DNA of 64,000 bases from Paludibaculum sp. (GTDB taxonomy: Bacteria > Acidobacteriota > Terriglobia > Bryobacterales > Bryobacteraceae): contig JARKQJ010000231.1 in NCBI GenBank assembly GCA_029973955.1, positions 26,049 to 90,048 on the forward strand. Direction: 5' to 3'. Of this stretch, positions 61,220 through 64,000 are shown piece after piece; positions within the stretch are counted from its first letter, which is position 1, and the number at the start of each line of letters is the position of its first letter. The translations under genes and the position numbers were made by a program. Under the pieces are notes generated by a model. It had not been told where the DNA came from, ran no database searches, and was given only the letters and a program-made list of their open reading frames with translations.

Positions 61220-61690
61220 ATGCCCCGCAGAAGACGCGCTGAAATTCGCGAAATCCAGGCCGACGGCGTCTACAATTCCACGCTGGCTGAGAAGTTCATC
61301 AACTCTATGATGTGGGACGGCAAGAAGACCACATCGCAGAGGATCTTCTACACCGCCATGGACACGATTCGCGACCGTTCCAACGACGATCCGCTGAAGC
61401 TGTTCAAGAAGGCTGTGGAAAATGCCAAGCCGCTCCTGGAAGTGAAGACCCGCCGCGTGGGCGGCGCCAACTACCAGGTTCCGATTGAAGTTCCGAACAA
61501 CCGCCGGACCTCTTTGGCGATCCGCTGGATCCTGATGGGCGCGCGCGCCCGGACGGACAAGAGCATGGCCGAGAAGTTGGCCAACGAGTTGATGGATGCG
61601 GCGAACCTTCGTGGCGCGGCCATCAAGAAGAAGGACGACGTTCACCGCATGGCGGAGGCCAATAAGGCTTTCGCGCACTTCCGCTGGTAG
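61220..61690 (+). CDS. rpsG: 30S ribosomal protein S7
   Basis: 156 residues, standard length. MPRRRRAEIREIQ, FINSMMWDGKKTTSQRIFYTAMD, GGANYQVPIEVPNNRRTSLAIRWILMGAR and NKAFAHFRW are S7 text. It binds the 3' domain of 16S rRNA and starts assembly of the head; in E. coli it also represses its own operon at the rpsL-rpsG gap, which here is only 32 bases. A GGAG ribosome site precedes the ATG. It is second in the operon. Confidence 0.98.
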   Translation: MPRRRRAEIREIQADGVYNSTLAEKFINSMMWDGKKTTSQRIFYTAMDTIRDRSNDDPLKLFKKAVENAKPLLEVKTRRVGGANYQVPIEVPNNRRTSLAIRWILMGARARTDKSMAEKLANELMDAANLRGAAIKKKDDVHRMAEANKAFAHFRW

Positions 61691-61737
61691 CAGAAAGGAT
61701 CATCCGAGCTCAGCCGCCGCGCTAGCGACGACTTCAT

Positions 61738-63828
61738 ATGCCCCGCACTATCGCACTCGAGAAGATGAGAAATATCGGCATCATGGCCCACATCGATGCC
61801 GGTAAGACCACTACGACCGAGCGCATCCTCTATTACACCGGCCGCACCTATAAGATCGGTGAAGTTCATGAAGGCACTGCCACCATGGACTGGATGGTGC
61901 AGGAGCAGGAGCGCGGAATCACGATCACGTCCGCGGCAACCACCTGTTCATGGCGCGACTACCAGATCAACATCATCGACACGCCGGGCCACGTGGATTT
62001 CACGGCCGAAGTGGAGCGTTCGCTGAGAGTTCTGGATGGCGCCGTGGCTGTGTTTGACGCGGTGGCCGGCGTCCAGCCGCAGTCTGAGACGGTGTGGCGC
62101 CAGGCGGACAAGTACGCAGTGCCGCGCGTCTGCTTCATCAATAAGATGGATCGGGTCGGCGCGGATTTTTATCACGCCGTGGACACCATCGTGGAGCGGT
62201 TGCAGGCGCGTCCGGTGCCGATCCAGTTGCCGGTGGGTGCTGAAGACCAGTTCAAGGGGATTGTGGACCTCATCTCGATGACGGCACGCATCTGGCGCGA
62301 TGAAACGCTGGGCGCGGCCTACGATGACGTCGAGATCCCGGCGGACCTGGTGGAGAAGGCCAAAGAATACCGCGAAAAGATGGTGGAAGCGGCGGCGGAA
62401 GCCGACGACCACCTGATGGAGAAGTACCTGGGCGGCGAAGAGCTGACCCCGGCTGAGGTGATGGTCGGCCTGCGCAAGGCGACGATCTCGCAGGCGATCT
62501 TCCCGGTGATCTGCGGCAGCTCCTTCAAGAACAAGGGCGTGCAGAACATGCTGGACGCCGTGGTGGATCTGCTGCCCTCGCCGCTGGACATTCCCCCGGT
62601 GAAGGGCTTCGACATCGACGACCGGAACATCGAACTGGTGCGCAAGGCCGACGACAACGAGCCGTTTTCGGCGCTGGTATTCAAGATCATGACCGACCCG
62701 TTTGTGGGCCAGTTGGCCTTCATCCGGGTGTACTCGGGCAAGCTGAACAGCGGCGACACGATTTTGAACGTCACTAAGAGCCGCAAGGAGCGCATCGGCC
62801 GCCTGGTGAAGATGCACGCCAACAAGCGTGAGGAGATCACCGAGGTTCTGGCCGGCGACATCGTGGCTTGCGTGGGTCTGAAGAGCGTGGTGACGAGTGA
62901 CACGATCTGCGACGAAGTGAAGCCGATCTCCCTGGAGACGATCGAATTCGCGGCGCCGGTGATTCAGCTCGCTATCGAGCCGAAGACGAAGGCCGACCAG
63001 GAAAAGCTGGGCATGGCTATCGCCAAGCTGGTGCAGGAAGATCCGACGCTGAAGGTAAACACCGATCCGGAGACCGGGCAGACGATTCTGGCCGGCATGG
63101 GCGAGTTGCACCTGGAGATCATTGTCGACCGCCTGCAGCGCGAGTTTAACGTGGGCGCCAACGTGGGCAAGCCTCAGGTGGCCTACCGCGAAACGATCCG
63201 CAACGCCAGCGAAGCGGAAGGCCGCTTCGTGCGGCAGACGGGCGGGCGCGGCCAGTATGGCCACGTGAAGATCCGGCTCGCGCCGAACCCGGAGAAGGAA
63301 TACGAGTTTGTCAACGCCGTGGTGGGCGGCACTGTGCCGAAGGAGTTCATCGGACCGGCCGAAAAGGGCATCGTCGAAGCCCTGGAAGGCGGTGTACTGG
63401 CGGGCTTCCCGATGTCGAACGTCAAGGTGACGATCTACGACGGCAGCTACCACGATGTGGACTCTTCCGAAATGGCGTTCAAAATCGCCGGTTCGATGGC
63501 GCTGAAGGCTGCCGCCCAGAAGGCGAAGCCGGTGCTGCTGGAGCCGGTGATGAGCGTTGAAGTGGTGGTTCCGGACGAATACATGGGCGCCGTGAACGGC
63601 GACCTGATCAGCCGCCGGGGCCGTTTGGAAGGTATGGAATTGAAGGGCGCCACGCAGATCATTCGTGCGATGGTGCCGCTCTCCGAGATGTTCGGCTACG
63701 CTACGGAGCTGCGTTCGAGAACGCAGGGCCGCGGCAGCTTCACGATGCATTTCGGGAGGTACGAAGAAGCGCCGGCATCGGTCACCGAAGAGGTGGTGAG
63801 CCGGATGCAGGGCAAGGTTTCCGGTTGA
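61738..63828 (+). CDS. fusA: Translation elongation factor G
   Basis: 696 residues. GTPase motifs are complete: AHIDAGKTTTTERILYYTG (P-loop), RGITITSAA (switch I), DTPGHVDFT (G3), NKMDRVGAD (G4). Five domains of normal EF-G follow, ending with GYATELRSRTQGRGSFTMHFGRYE. It drives ribosome translocation using GTP. It lies 47 bases after rpsG without a strong ribosome site and 32 bases before tufA, in standard str operon order. No sign of a fusidic-acid-type or second EF-G form is noted. Confidence 0.98.
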   Translation: MPRTIALEKMRNIGIMAHIDAGKTTTTERILYYTGRTYKIGEVHEGTATMDWMVQEQERGITITSAATTCSWRDYQINIIDTPGHVDFTAEVERSLRVLDGAVAVFDAVAGVQPQSETVWRQADKYAVPRVCFINKMDRVGADFYHAVDTIVERLQARPVPIQLPVGAEDQFKGIVDLISMTARIWRDETLGAAYDDVEIPADLVEKAKEYREKMVEAAAEADDHLMEKYLGGEELTPAEVMVGLRKATISQAIFPVICGSSFKNKGVQNMLDAVVDLLPSPLDIPPVKGFDIDDRNIELVRKADDNEPFSALVFKIMTDPFVGQLAFIRVYSGKLNSGDTILNVTKSRKERIGRLVKMHANKREEITEVLAGDIVACVGLKSVVTSDTICDEVKPISLETIEFAAPVIQLAIEPKTKADQEKLGMAIAKLVQEDPTLKVNTDPETGQTILAGMGELHLEIIVDRLQREFNVGANVGKPQVAYRETIRNASEAEGRFVRQTGGRGQYGHVKIRLAPNPEKEYEFVNAVVGGTVPKEFIGPAEKGIVEALEGGVLAGFPMSNVKVTIYDGSYHDVDSSEMAFKIAGSMALKAAAQKAKPVLLEPVMSVEVVVPDEYMGAVNGDLISRRGRLEGMELKGATQIIRAMVPLSEMFGYATELRSRTQGRGSFTMHFGRYEEAPASVTEEVVSRMQGKVSG

Positions 63829-63860
63829 GGTTTCTAGTCGCGTAGGAGAAGGAAAAGGTC

Positions 63861-64000
63861 ATGGCGAAAGAGAAATTTGATCGCAGCAAACCGCACGTCA
63901 ACATCGGCACGATCGGGCACATTGACCACGGCAAGACGACGCTGACGGCGGCCATCACGAAGACGCTGGCGAAGCACAATCCGAAGGTGCAGTTCCGCAG
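63861..64000 (+). CDS. tufA: Translation elongation factor Tu (3' truncated by window edge)
   Basis: The first 46 residues are visible: MAKEKFDRSKPHVNIGTIGHIDHGKTT (P-loop GHIDHGKT, where most EF-Tu have GHVDHGKT), then LTAAITKTLAKHNPKVQFR. GGAGAAGGA ribosome site lies ahead of the ATG. Position directly after fusA confirms the identity. The rest is outside the window, so effector and C-terminal domains cannot be checked. Confidence 0.97.
   Translation, partial: MAKEKFDRSKPHVNIGTIGHIDHGKTTLTAAITKTLAKHNPKVQFR

Overview
The window is a GC-rich bacterial chromosome segment carrying about 55 densely packed genes, with no mobile elements, CRISPR arrays or tRNA genes that I could see. Gene content points to an Acidobacteriota of the Bryobacterales/Solibacter type. 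The evidence is two very large TonB-dependent receptors with an N-terminal carboxypeptidase-like domain, an SBBP-repeat exported protein, an HTH protein of the 'SWKEI..YL..RSVQRWEK' type, Tat-exported oxidoreductase/sulfatase/glycosidase proteins, and many secreted proteins of unknown role. This placement is inference from family content, not from a marker tree; rpsL, rpsG, fusA and tufA at the right end would settle it.

Layout. 1-6.1 kb: end of an MFS (hexuronate-type) permease, TonB receptor, a single-haem cytochrome, a Tat-exported Gfo/Idh/MocA oxidoreductase. 6.2-14.6 kb: membrane-anchored HTH protein, a LysR regulator divergent from gltB-gltD (glutamate synthase), with a clear promoter and an inverted-repeat operator between them. 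14.6-19.4 kb: SBBP protein, glycosyltransferase, dTDP-4-dehydrorhamnose reductase. 19.6-22 kb: peptidoglycan-binding protein, alanine dehydrogenase and HpcH aldolase in an overlapping operon. 22-28.6 kb: sulfatase, TIMP-like protein, then DUF1015, CBM9-like and GH115 genes. 28.7-34 kb: DinB-like protein, acyl-CoA synthetase, galU plus an unrecognised partner, TPR protein, 7Fe ferredoxin. 33.7-37.2 kb: an MlaEFD (MCE) lipid transporter coupled to an HpnK/ChbG deacetylase. 37.3-40.7 kb: P1 peptidase, then an Nramp-like transporter translationally coupled to a membrane-less MgtE-N/CBS sensor. 40.8-42.9 kb: GntR regulator, 48-residue membrane peptide, slipin and an exported ExbD-like protein. 43-50 kb: class III aminotransferase and oxidoreductase pair, beta-propeller, GH2 glycosidase, threonine dehydrogenase. 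50.2-54.3 kb: araB/araD divergent pair and a sodium/sugar symporter. 54.3-60.2 kb: MarC, a secreted MetX-like hydrolase, a putative lipoprotein and a second TonB receptor. 60.4-64 kb: the str operon rpsL-rpsG-fusA-tufA behind a strong promoter and a long structured leader.

How the genes fit together. GH115, GH2, the hexuronate-type permease, araB/araD, the SSS symporter, a sulfatase and the TonB receptors suggest use of plant hemicellulose such as glucuronoarabinoxylan. gltBD, ald and tdh handle nitrogen and amino acids; galU, the rhamnose reductase and the glycosyltransferase feed envelope polysaccharide. The most interesting stretches are the GntR/mini-membrane-protein/slipin/ExbD-like operon, the Nramp plus detached MgtE sensor pair, the MCE operon with a serine in place of the usual Walker B glutamate, and the repeated tail-to-tail packing of convergent genes whose stop codons overlap or lie 3-6 bases apart.
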